A DNA stretch of 49,975 nucleotides from Thioalkalivibrio sp. HK1 (GTDB taxonomy: Bacteria; Pseudomonadota; Gammaproteobacteria; HK1), in contig JFBG01000002.1 of the NCBI GenBank assembly GCA_000583135.1, positions 1 to 49,975 on the forward strand. The letters are read 5' to 3'. Below, in pieces: positions 44,127-49,975 of the stretch (positions within the stretch are counted from its first letter, which is position 1; every line of letters starts with the position of its first letter). A program made the translations under genes and the position numbers. A model generated the notes under the pieces. It saw only the letters and a list, made by a program, of their open reading frames with translations, had not been told where the DNA came from and made no database searches.

Positions 44127-44960
44127 ATGTCCCAACCAGAGCATCCGTCGCCTCCCGACGACAAGCGGCCCGATATCCTGCAGCGGATCATCCGCCATAA
44201 AAAAGTGGAAATCGCCGAGCGAGCGGCCAGGGTCCCGCTGCGGGAATTGCGCGAAAGGGCGAAGGCGTCGAGTGCGACCAGAGGATTCGCCGACCGGATC
44301 GAGGCCCGAATCGCCGCAGGCAATGCCACGGTCATCGCCGAGATCAAAAAAGCCTCGCCCAGCAAGGGGACGCTGCGAGAGGCCTTCGACCCCCCCGATA
44401 TCGCACGCAGTTATGCCGCCGCCGGCGCAAGCGCCCTATCGGTGCTCACCGACGCTCGCTTCTTCCAAGGCGACGACAAGCACCTGATCGAAGCCCGGGC
44501 CGCCTGCACCTTGCCGGTATTGCGCAAGGATTTCGTGATCGATCCCTATCAGGTTTTCGAAGCCCGCACCTTGGGAGCCGACTGCATCTTGCTGATCGTC
44601 GCCGCCCTGGACGATGCGAATCTCCATGCGCTGGCGGATCTGGCACAAGAGATCGGGCTCGATGTGCTGGTGGAGGTGCATGACGAGCGGGAACTTGCGC
44701 GCATCGCCGATCTTCGCCCTCGCCTCGTCGGGATCAACAATCGCGACCTGCATACCTTCGATACCACCTTGGATACCACCCTTCGCCTGCTCGATCGCAT
44801 CCGGCAAGACGCCACGGTGATCACCGAAAGCGGTATCCATCGCCGGGCGGATGTCGAGCGATTGCGCGCCGCCGGAGTGCATGGATTCCTTGTCGGGGAG
44901 GCCTTCATGCGGGCCGGCGATCCGGGAAGCGCTCTGCGGGAGATCTTCTTTGACTCCTGA
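44127..44960 (+). CDS. trpC: Indole-3-glycerol phosphate synthase
   Basis: A 277-residue TIM-barrel enzyme forming the indole ring. It begins [20 protein letters not shown] after about 15 Pro-rich residues. Catalytic residues are visible: Glu72 and Lys74 in [13 protein letters not shown], Lys134 in [19 protein letters not shown], Glu in [11 protein letters not shown], Asn in [14 protein letters not shown], and Glu/Ser in VITESGI. It is monofunctional (no fused TrpF). The ATG at 44127 has AAAGGG about 13 bases upstream, rather far. The next gene may start inside or just after its end. Confidence 0.96.
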   Translation: MSQPEHPSPPDDKRPDILQRIIRHKKVEIAERAARVPLRELRERAKASSATRGFADRIEARIAAGNATVIAEIKKASPSKGTLREAFDPPDIARSYAAAGASALSVLTDARFFQGDDKHLIEARAACTLPVLRKDFVIDPYQVFEARTLGADCILLIVAALDDANLHALADLAQEIGLDVLVEVHDERELARIADLRPRLVGINNRDLHTFDTTLDTTLRLLDRIRQDATVITESGIHRRADVERLRAAGVHGFLVGEAFMRAGDPGSALREIFFDS

Positions 44961-45009
44961 TGGCGGCGAAGGGCCGGCTTCTAGCGAAAGGCGCAAGCCC
45001 TTGCCCTCG

Positions 45010-45870
45010 ATGCTGCACGCACGCAAAGGGCGGAAAAAGCCCAAGGCCGGGCTTGCCTATCTGCTCGAAATCGCGTTGTTGCTGGCGGCGATATCGCTGC
45101 CCCCGGCGAAGGCCCAGCTATCCCCGATCAACCTGCCGTCGAATCACGATCCGATCCAAGGCTTCGATATCCCGCCGGAGCGATTGATGGAATCGATTGC
45201 CGACCTGCCGGAGTCGGTGCAAGCGGCGATATCCTCGGATCCGGATCGCTTCGTTTCGATGCTAAGACCGGTCCTGCAATTGGCATCGACCCGTTATTTC
45301 AGCCCCGTCGACAAGACCCGTTCCCTTCCGGCCTCCTACCGCCCCCCGCACTTGGTTCCTCTGGATCGCTATCGAGCCCTGTATACGAGCGCCCAGGGGC
45401 TGATGGTCAACCCCCTGATCATGCGGGACTTGCTTCGCATGAGCGCCGCCGCCGAAAGCCAGGGCGTCATCCTTAGAATCTCCTCCGCCTATCGCTCCTA
45501 CTATCGCCAGCGGGAGATCTTCGCGCGACAAGTGCTAAGGCGGGGGAGGAAGGAGGCGGCCCGACGCTCGGCCCGCGCCGGTCATTCCGAACACCAACTC
45601 GGGACCACCATCGACTTCGGGAGCATCTCGAATGCATTTTGCGGCACCCGCGCCGAGCGCTGGCTCCGCCTTCATGCCCATGAATACGGTTTTTCCATCT
45701 CCTATCCTCCGGGGATGGAGGAACTGACCGGATATGTTCCCGAATGCTGGCACTTTCGGCACTTGGGAAAAGAGGCACTGGCCCTTTCCAACCGTTTTTT
45801 CGGCGGCCTGTCCACGATCATGCTCTCCTATATCGATGACAATTCCGACTGGCTCGCACCCTCGAGGTAG
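45010..45870 (+). CDS. VanY-type D-alanyl-D-alanine carboxypeptidase (peptidase M15B)
   Basis: A 286-residue exported zinc peptidase predicted to trim the terminal D-Ala of peptidoglycan stem peptides. An N-terminal basic stretch (HARKGRKKPK) and hydrophobic helix (LAYLLEIALLLAAISL, cleavage near KAQ) form the signal. The M15 domain shows ILRISSAYRSYYRQREIF, the zinc ligands His and Asp in AGHSEHQLGTTIDFGS, and PECWHFRHLG with the last His ligand. The ATG at 45010 gives a compact signal peptide but lacks a ribosome site. A TTG at 44950 overlapping trpC has GGGAG seven bases upstream and would add 20 residues. It is probably cotranscribed with trpDC. In this chromosomal context it is likely a housekeeping wall enzyme. 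Confidence 0.87.
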   Translation: MLHARKGRKKPKAGLAYLLEIALLLAAISLPPAKAQLSPINLPSNHDPIQGFDIPPERLMESIADLPESVQAAISSDPDRFVSMLRPVLQLASTRYFSPVDKTRSLPASYRPPHLVPLDRYRALYTSAQGLMVNPLIMRDLLRMSAAAESQGVILRISSAYRSYYRQREIFARQVLRRGRKEAARRSARAGHSEHQLGTTIDFGSISNAFCGTRAERWLRLHAHEYGFSISYPPGMEELTGYVPECWHFRHLGKEALALSNRFFGGLSTIMLSYIDDNSDWLAPSR

Positions 45871-45903
45871 CGACGCAAGACCGCCCATCATCCAAGACCC
45901 GAG

Positions 45904-46389
45904 ATGAGAAACATGACCATGAAAGCGAGCGTGAAATGGCTGGATCGAGTGGCCTTCGTCGGCGAATCCGGCAGCGGACATGCCATGGTGATCGACGGTG
46001 CCCCGGATGCCGGCGGACGCAATATCGGACCTCGACCCTTGGAGGCGATGCTCATCGGCTTGGGGGCGTGCAGCGCCTTCGATGTGGTCAATATCCTGCG
46101 CAAATCGCGCGTCAAATTCAGCGATTGTCGGGTGGAGATCGAGGCCGAGCGCGCCGATGCCATCCCTGCGGTCTTTACCCGCATCCATCTGACTTTCATC
46201 GTCAGCGGCCGCCGCATCCGGGAACAGGCGGTGGAGCGCGCCGTCGATCTATCGGCTTCGAAATACTGCTCGGCCACCGCAATGCTGCGAGAAAGCGTCG
46301 AGATCACCCATGAATATCGAATCGAAGCCGACCCCTTGGAAGAAATACCCGATGAGGAAAGGCGCGAAGAAGAAAAGCCCGACCGATGA
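45904..46389 (+). CDS. OsmC/YhfA family peroxiredoxin-like protein
   Basis: A 161-residue OsmC-fold protein. Two cysteines characteristic of the fold are present: Cys56 in LIGLGACSAFDVVNIL and Cys123 in SASKYCSATAML. In OsmC and Ohr such a pair reduces organic hydroperoxides; the YhfA branch, which this resembles (GLGACSAFDVVNILRKSRVK), is less well characterised. The last 25 residues are strongly acidic and charged. Three in-frame ATGs (45904, 45913, 45919) lie close together and the first is taken. The stop overlaps the pgeF start by four bases (ATGA). Confidence 0.9.
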   Translation: MRNMTMKASVKWLDRVAFVGESGSGHAMVIDGAPDAGGRNIGPRPLEAMLIGLGACSAFDVVNILRKSRVKFSDCRVEIEAERADAIPAVFTRIHLTFIVSGRRIREQAVERAVDLSASKYCSATAMLRESVEITHEYRIEADPLEEIPDEERREEEKPDR

Positions 46390-47171
46390 CACCCCTTTCG
46401 ATCATCGAAGCCCGATGGCCCGCTCCGCCCGGGGTGCGGGCGTTGAGCACGACCCGTTCGGGAGGGGCGAGTTCGGGGGCTTGGTCCTCCCTCAACCTCG
46501 GCATCGGCAACGGCGACGATCCCGCGCAGGTGATGCGCAACCGGCAAAGACTACGAGCATTCCTCGATCTCCCCGCCGAACCCCTATGGCTCGATCAAGT
46601 GCACGGAAAGGAAGTCTTTTTCGCCGATGATGCCTTGGCCTGCGCAAAAACCCCGAAAGCCGATGCTTGCATCGCCAGACCCGACGATCCCCCTTGCGCG
46701 GTATTGAGCGCCGACTGCCTACCGGTGGCGCTTTGCGACAACGAAGCCCGCCGCGTCGGAATCGCCCATGCGGGCTGGCGCGGACTGGCCAAAGGGGTGA
46801 TCCCGGCTTGCATCGAGGCCATGGAATGCGAGCCCGACGATCTTCTGGCATGGCTCGGGCCTGCGATCGGCCCCGAAGCCTACGAGGTCGGCGAAGAGGT
46901 CCGCGATGCCTTCGCAAACGGCGGCTTCGATGACGCCTTTCGTCCCACCGCCGCCGGCAAATGGCAGGCGAATCTCTTCGCCATCGCAAGGCTGCAGATA
47001 AAAAACGCCGGAGTGCATCGTATCTACGGGGGCGATCTTTGCACCTTCGCCGACTCCGGACGTTTTTTCTCCCACCGCCGCGACCGCGGCATCACCGGCC
47101 GCATGGCCACCTTGATCTGGATCGCCCCGAGCGTCGATCGCCCCCCGATCGTTTCGAAAAAAGGCTCTTGA
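46386..47171 (+). CDS. pgeF: Peptidoglycan editing factor PgeF (laccase-domain, YfiH family)
   Basis: A 261-residue cytoplasmic protein of the family once called polyphenol oxidase. E. coli YfiH removes wrongly incorporated L-Ser from UDP-MurNAc. The zinc/copper-site residues are present: His73 in PLWLDQVHGKEV, Cys111 in VLSADCLPVALCD and His128 in GIAHAGWRGLAKGV. GPAIGPEAYEVGEEV and FFSHRRDRGITGRMAT also match. It overlaps the osmC-like gene (ATGA) and precedes clpB by 126 bases; pgeF next to clpB is the E. coli order too, though rluD is absent here. Confidence 0.94.
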   Translation: MTPLSIIEARWPAPPGVRALSTTRSGGASSGAWSSLNLGIGNGDDPAQVMRNRQRLRAFLDLPAEPLWLDQVHGKEVFFADDALACAKTPKADACIARPDDPPCAVLSADCLPVALCDNEARRVGIAHAGWRGLAKGVIPACIEAMECEPDDLLAWLGPAIGPEAYEVGEEVRDAFANGGFDDAFRPTAAGKWQANLFAIARLQIKNAGVHRIYGGDLCTFADSGRFFSHRRDRGITGRMATLIWIAPSVDRPPIVSKKGS

Positions 47172-47214
47172 CCGATCCGCGATGGCGCGGCCTTGCGGTG
47201 CTTCGCCTCAATCG

Positions 47215-47243
47215 CTTGATTCGCCTGACCAAGACCGCATCTA
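47215..47243 (+). promoter_or_regulatory. Candidate sigma-32 heat-shock promoter for clpB
   Basis: CTTGATT (47215-47221), a 13-base spacer, and CCGCATCTA (47235-47243) closely match the sigma-32 consensus CTTGAAA - 13 to 14 bases - CCCCATNTA: five of seven in the first box, and seven of the eight specified bases in the second. It lies 54 bases upstream of the clpB start, so the leader would be about 45-50 bases. clpB is under sigma-32 control in E. coli. Confidence 0.55.
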
Positions 47244-47297
47244 TTCGCTTATCGAAACGATATTTTCCGCAAAGGACATCCTCGCAAAGGAGGGGCT

Positions 47298-49907
47298 ATG
47301 CGAATCGACAAATTCACCACCCACTTCCAGATGGCGCTCGGCGACGCCCAGAGCATCGCCGCCGGCCGCCGCCATCAATCCCTCGAACCTGCGCATTTAC
47401 TGCTGGCCCTGCTCGACCGCACCGACGGCACGGTACGCCACATTCTCTCCCGCGCTTCGGTCAAAACCGACTCCTTGCGCTCGCAGCTCGGCCAGATGAT
47501 CGACTCCTTCGTACAGGTCGATGGTCCCGACGCCGGTGATATCCAACCCTCCCGGGCGCTGATGACTCACCTCAATATCTGCGACCGTCTCGCCCAACAG
47601 CGCAACGATAGCTATATCGCCAGCGAACTCTTCGTGCTCGCCTGCTTGGAAGCCGGCGGGCCATGCGCCGATCTCCTGATCCGAAACGGTGCCGTGAGGC
47701 AATCGCTGATCGAGGCCATCGACGCTCTGCGTCAGGGGGAGTCGATCACCAGCCAAAATGCGGAGGAGCATCAGCAAGCCCTCGAGAAATTCACCATCGA
47801 CCTCACCGAGCGCGCCGCCCAAGGGAAACTCGATCCGGTGATCGGGCGCGACGATGAAATCCGCCGCACCATTTTGGTGCTGCAGCGGCGCACCAAGAAC
47901 AATCCGGTGCTGATCGGCGAACCGGGGGTCGGTAAAACCGCGATCGCCGAGGGGCTGGCGCAGCGCATCATCGACGGCGAAGTCCCCGAGAGACTCAAGG
48001 GCAAGCGCTTGTTATCCCTCGATATGGGAGCGTTGATCGCGGGCACCCAATACCGCGGCGATTTCGAGGAGAGGATGAAAAACCTGCTCAACGATATCAC
48101 CAAACAGCAAGGCCAAGTGGTGCTCTTCATCGACGAGCTGCATACCTTGGTCGGGGCGGGCAACGCCGAAGGAGCCATGGATGCCGGCAATATGCTCAAA
48201 CCTGCGCTGGCCCGCGGCGAACTCCACTGCGTGGGGGCGACCACCCTCGACGAATACCGCCAACACATCGAAAGGGATGCCGCCTTGGAGCGTCGCTTCC
48301 AAAGGATCGTGGTCGACGAACCCTCGGTCGAGGACACCATCGCCATCCTGCGCGGGCTCAAAGAGCGCTACGAGATCTACCATAGCGTGCAGATCGCCGA
48401 CCCCGCGATCGTCGCCGCCGCCACCCTCTCCCATCGCTACATCACGGATCGCCAACTGCCCGATAAAGCCATCGATCTCGTCGACGAGGCGGCCAGCCTG
48501 ATCCGGGTGGAGATCGACTCCAAACCGGAAGCGCTGGATCGCCTCGAAAGACGTCTGATCCAACTCAAAATCGAGCGCGAGGCTCTGGCCAAGGAACAAG
48601 ACGAGGCCTCAAAGACTCGCTTGGCCCGGCTCGAATCCGAGATCGCCGAGAGGGAGAGGGATTTTTCGGATCAAGAGGAAGTCTGGAAGGCCGAGAAGGC
48701 TTCGGTGCAAAGCACGATGCACATCAAAGAAAGGCTCGAAGCGGCGAAACAAGAACTCGATACCGCGCGGCGGGCCGGCGATCTGGCGCGCATGGCGGAA
48801 CTGCAGCACGGATCGATCCCGGGCCTTGAAAGGGATATCGCGGCGGCGGACAGGGGCGATGTCGAGGAAAGGAAATTCCTGCGCAGTCGGGTCGGGGAGA
48901 ACGAGATCGCCTCCATCGTCTCCCGCTGGACCGGGATCCCGATGGATCGGATGCTCGAAGGGGAGCGAGAAAAACTGCTGCGCATCGAGCAGGAGTTGCA
49001 CCGGCGCGTGATCGGGCAAAATGAAGCGGTCAAGGCCATCGCCGATGCGATCAGGCGGGCGCGCGCCGGGCTTGCCGATCCCAAACGACCCAACGGATCC
49101 TTCTTGTTTCTCGGCCCCACCGGAGTGGGCAAAACCGAACTGACCCGCGCTCTGGCTCAATTCCTTTTCGATACCGAGGACGCCTTGATCCGCATCGATA
49201 TGTCGGAATTCATGGAAAAGCACCAAGTGGCCCGACTGATCGGGGCTCCGCCGGGATATGTGGGCTACGAGGAAGGCGGCCACCTCACCGAGGCCGTGCG
49301 TCGTCGCCCGTGGTCGGTGGTGCTTTTGGACGAGATCGAAAAAGCCCACTCGGATGTTTTCAATCTGCTGCTGCAAGTGCTCGAAGACGGACGTCTGACC
49401 GACGGCCACGGTCGCACCGTCGATTTCCGCAACTGCGTGGTGATCATGACCTCCAACTTGGGCTCGCAGGATATCATCGATCTTTCCGAGCCTGGCGTGG
49501 AAGGAAGTGCCGATAAAAAGATGCTCGAAGCGGCGGTGATGAAGAGCGTGAGCGCTCGCTTCCGCCCCGAGTTCATCAATCGCATCGACGAGATGGTGAT
49601 CTTTCATCGCCTCGATCGGGAGCAGATCCGCGCGATCACCGAAATCCAGCTCGATACCATCTCCGAGCGCTTGGCCGGGCAGGGCTTCCATCTGCAGGTA
49701 TCGGAAGAGGCGATGGGCCTGCTCGCCGAAAGGGGCTTCGATCCGATCTACGGGGCGCGGCCGCTCAAACGAACGCTTCGGCAGCAGGTCGAGAACCCGC
49801 TTGCGAGCGCGCTTCTCGCCGGCGATCTTCTTCCCGGAGAGAATATCGCCGTGGGGGTCGAAGACGGCGAGATTCGGATCTCCTCGACGAAAAGCAAAGC
49901 GGCCTAA
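47298..49907 (+). CDS. clpB: ATP-dependent disaggregase ClpB
   Basis: An 869-residue hexameric AAA+ chaperone that threads aggregated proteins with DnaK. In order: the N-terminal Clp repeat domain (about 1-150), nucleotide domain 1 with Walker A GEPGVGKT (207-214) and Walker [16 protein letters not shown], the middle coiled-coil domain (about 400-530, rich in Glu/Arg/Lys) that marks ClpB, and nucleotide domain 2 with Walker A GPTGVGKT (606-613), Walker [12 protein letters not shown] and the C-terminal domain ending [12 protein letters not shown]. Pore loop YRGDFEERM is present. Length is typical (E. coli 857). AAAGGAGG lies five bases before the ATG. A sigma-32-like promoter is upstream and a hairpin follows the stop. 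Confidence 0.98.
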   Translation: MRIDKFTTHFQMALGDAQSIAAGRRHQSLEPAHLLLALLDRTDGTVRHILSRASVKTDSLRSQLGQMIDSFVQVDGPDAGDIQPSRALMTHLNICDRLAQQRNDSYIASELFVLACLEAGGPCADLLIRNGAVRQSLIEAIDALRQGESITSQNAEEHQQALEKFTIDLTERAAQGKLDPVIGRDDEIRRTILVLQRRTKNNPVLIGEPGVGKTAIAEGLAQRIIDGEVPERLKGKRLLSLDMGALIAGTQYRGDFEERMKNLLNDITKQQGQVVLFIDELHTLVGAGNAEGAMDAGNMLKPALARGELHCVGATTLDEYRQHIERDAALERRFQRIVVDEPSVEDTIAILRGLKERYEIYHSVQIADPAIVAAATLSHRYITDRQLPDKAIDLVDEAASLIRVEIDSKPEALDRLERRLIQLKIEREALAKEQDEASKTRLARLESEIAERERDFSDQEEVWKAEKASVQSTMHIKERLEAAKQELDTARRAGDLARMAELQHGSIPGLERDIAAADRGDVEERKFLRSRVGENEIASIVSRWTGIPMDRMLEGEREKLLRIEQELHRRVIGQNEAVKAIADAIRRARAGLADPKRPNGSFLFLGPTGVGKTELTRALAQFLFDTEDALIRIDMSEFMEKHQVARLIGAPPGYVGYEEGGHLTEAVRRRPWSVVLLDEIEKAHSDVFNLLLQVLEDGRLTDGHGRTVDFRNCVVIMTSNLGSQDIIDLSEPGVEGSADKKMLEAAVMKSVSARFRPEFINRIDEMVIFHRLDREQIRAITEIQLDTISERLAGQGFHLQVSEEAMGLLAERGFDPIYGARPLKRTLRQQVENPLASALLAGDLLPGENIAVGVEDGEIRISSTKSKAA

Positions 49908-49914
49908 GCCTTGG

Positions 49915-49947
49915 GCGAGCATCGAGTTCTCGATGCTCGATGCTCGC
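49915..49947 (+). terminator. Hairpin after clpB, possible terminator
   Basis: GCGAGCATCGAG (49915-49926) pairs exactly with CTCGATGCTCGC (49936-49947) across nine bases; an alternative 10-base stem with a tighter loop is also possible because CTCGATG is repeated. The hairpin starts eight bases after the clpB stop. No clear T-run follows, only CTCTAGCCCTTT, so it may be a weak terminator or a 3'-end stabilising structure. Confidence 0.45.
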
Positions 49948-49975
49948 CTCTAGCCCTTTCGCACTTCGGGCCCTT

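Noticed and set aside
45010..45870. Calling the VanY-type gene a vancomycin-resistance determinant
   Set aside because: No vanH, vanA or vanX-type genes or two-component regulators are nearby. The context is trpDC and wall housekeeping, and M15B carboxypeptidases are common in Gram-negative chromosomes.
49121..49200. Possible frame problem in the long clpB gene
   Set aside because: Both Walker A motifs, the middle domain and the C-terminus read through in one frame at normal length.
1..49975. tRNA, rRNA, CRISPR, insertion sequence or phage attachment site
   Set aside because: Looking through the intergenic regions I found no cloverleaf with a GTTCGAATC-type T-arm, no regularly spaced repeats, and no transposase or integrase motifs.

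Overview
The window is a gene-dense, GC-rich (about 60%) stretch of a bacterial chromosome with 45 protein genes. I see no rRNA, tRNA, CRISPR array, insertion sequence or phage gene. The gene content is Gram-negative (Lpt lipopolysaccharide export, Tol-Pal). Several neighbour pairs point to Gammaproteobacteria: ruvCAB next to tolQRAB-pal-cpoB, pgeF next to clpB, and a DUF2782 gene divergent from polA. I cannot place it below class level. Some gammaproteobacterial linkages are incomplete: there is no ybgC between ruvB and tolQ, no kdsC between kdsD and lptC, no rpoN between lptB and hpf, no rapZ after ptsN and no murU beside amgK.

Layout, left to right. 1-379: start of ribD, running off the left edge. 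463-2961: a large MscS-type channel. 3141-6059: a DUF938 methyltransferase, an alpha-methylacyl-CoA racemase and nicotinamidase. 6322-9415: yebC-ruvC-ruvA-ruvB (translation factor and Holliday-junction machinery). 9687-16142: tolQ-tolR-tolA-tolB-pal-cpoB, with a very long TolA, a long Ser/Gly/Asp linker in Pal and a spacer in CpoB. 16348-17421: a PerM-like membrane protein. 17675-21865, minus strand: kdsD-lptC-lptA-lptB-hpf-ptsN. 22319-23461: amgK-like sugar kinase. 23612-26380, minus strand: polA with a disrupted proofreading site. 26728-27126: DUF2782 protein. 27212-32781, minus strand: hemC-hemD-ptsH-ptsI-mgtE. 33114-34079: gshB. 34253-39597, minus strand: btuC-like, btuD-like, cobQ, a hisN/IMPase gene and fur. 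40242-42959: a short-chain dehydrogenase, cysQ and a quinone oxidoreductase. 43042-45870: trpD-trpC and a VanY-type carboxypeptidase. 45904-49907: osmC-like, pgeF and clpB, the last behind a good match to a sigma-32 heat-shock promoter.

Themes. Much of the window serves the envelope: Tol-Pal constriction, LPS transport and Kdo precursor, peptidoglycan recycling and editing, carboxypeptidase, MscS. The phosphotransfer proteins HPr, EI and PtsN are all present, but EI lacks the GAF domain of the nitrogen-type enzyme. Cofactor metabolism is represented by riboflavin, NAD salvage, haem, cobalamin and glutathione genes.

I found no clear undescribed multi-gene system. The observations most worth following are the lengthened Tol-Pal components, the loss of proofreading residues in PolA, the strong excess of GATC in coding and non-coding DNA, the PTS genes separated from their usual partners, and several perfect inverted repeats in intergenic regions.
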